A stretch of 64,000 bases of DNA from Steinernema hermaphroditum (lineage: Eukaryota; Nematoda; Chromadorea; Rhabditida; Steinernematidae), in contig CM059622.1 in the NCBI GenBank assembly GCA_030435675.1, positions 6,820,001 through 6,884,000 of the forward strand, written 5' to 3'. How positions within the stretch are numbered: the first letter of the stretch is position 1; every line of letters begins with the position of its first letter. Below the pieces are notes generated by a model. It did not search any database and was not told the DNA's origin. It was given only the letters and a program-made list of their open reading frames with translations. The translations under genes were made by a program, and so were the position numbers. Positions 63,301-64,000 of the stretch are shown in pieces.

Positions 63301-64000
63301 GACATCGATGTTATATTTAGTATGCTGCAAGATTCACATTATAAGGGAAGCTGAACTAGACATGCAAACTCAAACAACATTTCTATGAGATAGTTTAGTT
63401 GAAAATATGTGTTTTTATTTTTAGGAAAAAAGGCCCGATCGATAATGCGAAAACATAATACATATTATTAAAGTGCCCTAAGCGCAAGACTATATTCGGT
63501 CAATGGTACTATTTTTGGCCAGATTTTCCTTCTGAACACATAGCAAATTCCTGCTAACCCAGGTATGTCTGTGTTTAAAAAACATTCCTACTCCCTTTGT
63601 AGTGGAGAGATCCGAACGTCTATACGCTTATACATGAGCTCTTTTATGCACAAAATTGTCCATAATAACCTCAGAAGCAAGCAGTAGAGGCCATGTTTTG
63701 TAGCCTCAAAGAACGGAACCAGTCTCCGTCCATTACTCACATTGGCGCCCAAAACGGGCCTTTGAAACTTCAAGCAAACCGCGATGCATTATTCATAGCG
63801 CAGACACTCCCGGCAACCCGAAGTTTTGCACTCGACTCGGCGATTCTGACGTGGGTCGGAATTCGAGTTTTCACACAAAACGTCGCCGTTATTGGATGCA
63901 GGACGAAGTGACGTGGGAGTCGCGGAAACATCGAAAACACCTTGGAATCAAAAAGTCGACACGGAACGTCGGATTAGTTACCTTCGCTGGGTGGATTGTT
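54347..64000. other. 9.6 kb without a supported gene
   Basis: Only short overlapping frames with no domain, no splice chain and no conserved motif. Probably upstream or first-intron DNA of the zinc-finger gene. It contains a run of 13 G at 57615-57627, a perfect 17-bp palindrome TTACAGTAGTACTGTAA near 62480, and scattered TACCGTA/TACGGTA words. Confidence 0.5.

Overview
The window is animal nuclear DNA, almost certainly from a nematode. The genes are split by very short introns (mostly 38-60 bp, GT-AG). The cathepsin Z protein closely resembles C. elegans CPZ-1 as I remember it. There is also a small serpentine (Srt-like) chemoreceptor, a Regnase/REGE-1 type RNase and a rhamnose-pathway type fusion enzyme. 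GC content near 48% and long gene-poor stretches suggest a free-living or insect-associated species outside Caenorhabditis; Steinernema-like is only a guess. Every exon model below was joined by hand from splice sites and a reading frame that stays open across each junction.

Layout. 0.8-4.0 kb (-): Regnase-1/ZC3H12-type endoribonuclease. 4.0-11.7 kb: no supported gene. 11.7-12.5 kb (+): divergent SH2-like protein. 13.4-16.2 kb (+): complete animal-type transglutaminase with its catalytic triad. 17.3-18.4 kb (+): cathepsin Z. 19.5-22.3 kb (-): ZNF608/609 (scribbler)-like nuclear protein. 22.3-28.8 kb: long upstream region. 28.8-30.2 kb (+): flavin monooxygenase. 31.5-32.3 kb (-): small membrane-anchored protein. 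33.0-34.4 kb (-): Srt-like 7TM receptor. 36.2-36.8 kb: small secreted proline-rich protein facing a broken inverted copy of its own promoter and signal peptide. 37.0-38.0 kb: element bounded by 66-bp perfect inverted repeats and carrying an OTU-protease fragment. 41.1-41.6 kb (+): small tail-anchored protein. 41.65-46.9 kb: repeat-rich block with hairpins, two tRNA-like sequences, a broken Helitron-type PIF1 helicase and a back-to-back 40-bp minisatellite. 46.0-46.4 kb (+): stand-alone proprotein-convertase prodomain ending in a KDEL-like tail. 47.0-50.3 kb (+): TAF11 followed 191 bp later by a two-domain nucleotide-sugar epimerase/reductase, possibly an operon. 50.5-54.3 kb (-): three-finger C2H2 transcription factor. 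54.3-64 kb: no supported gene, presumably its upstream or intronic DNA.

The genes do not form one pathway. The most unusual items are the intact transglutaminase in a nematode, the free convertase prodomain with an ER-retrieval-like end, the inactivated first domain of the epimerase fusion, and the inverted-repeat elements between 36 and 47 kb.
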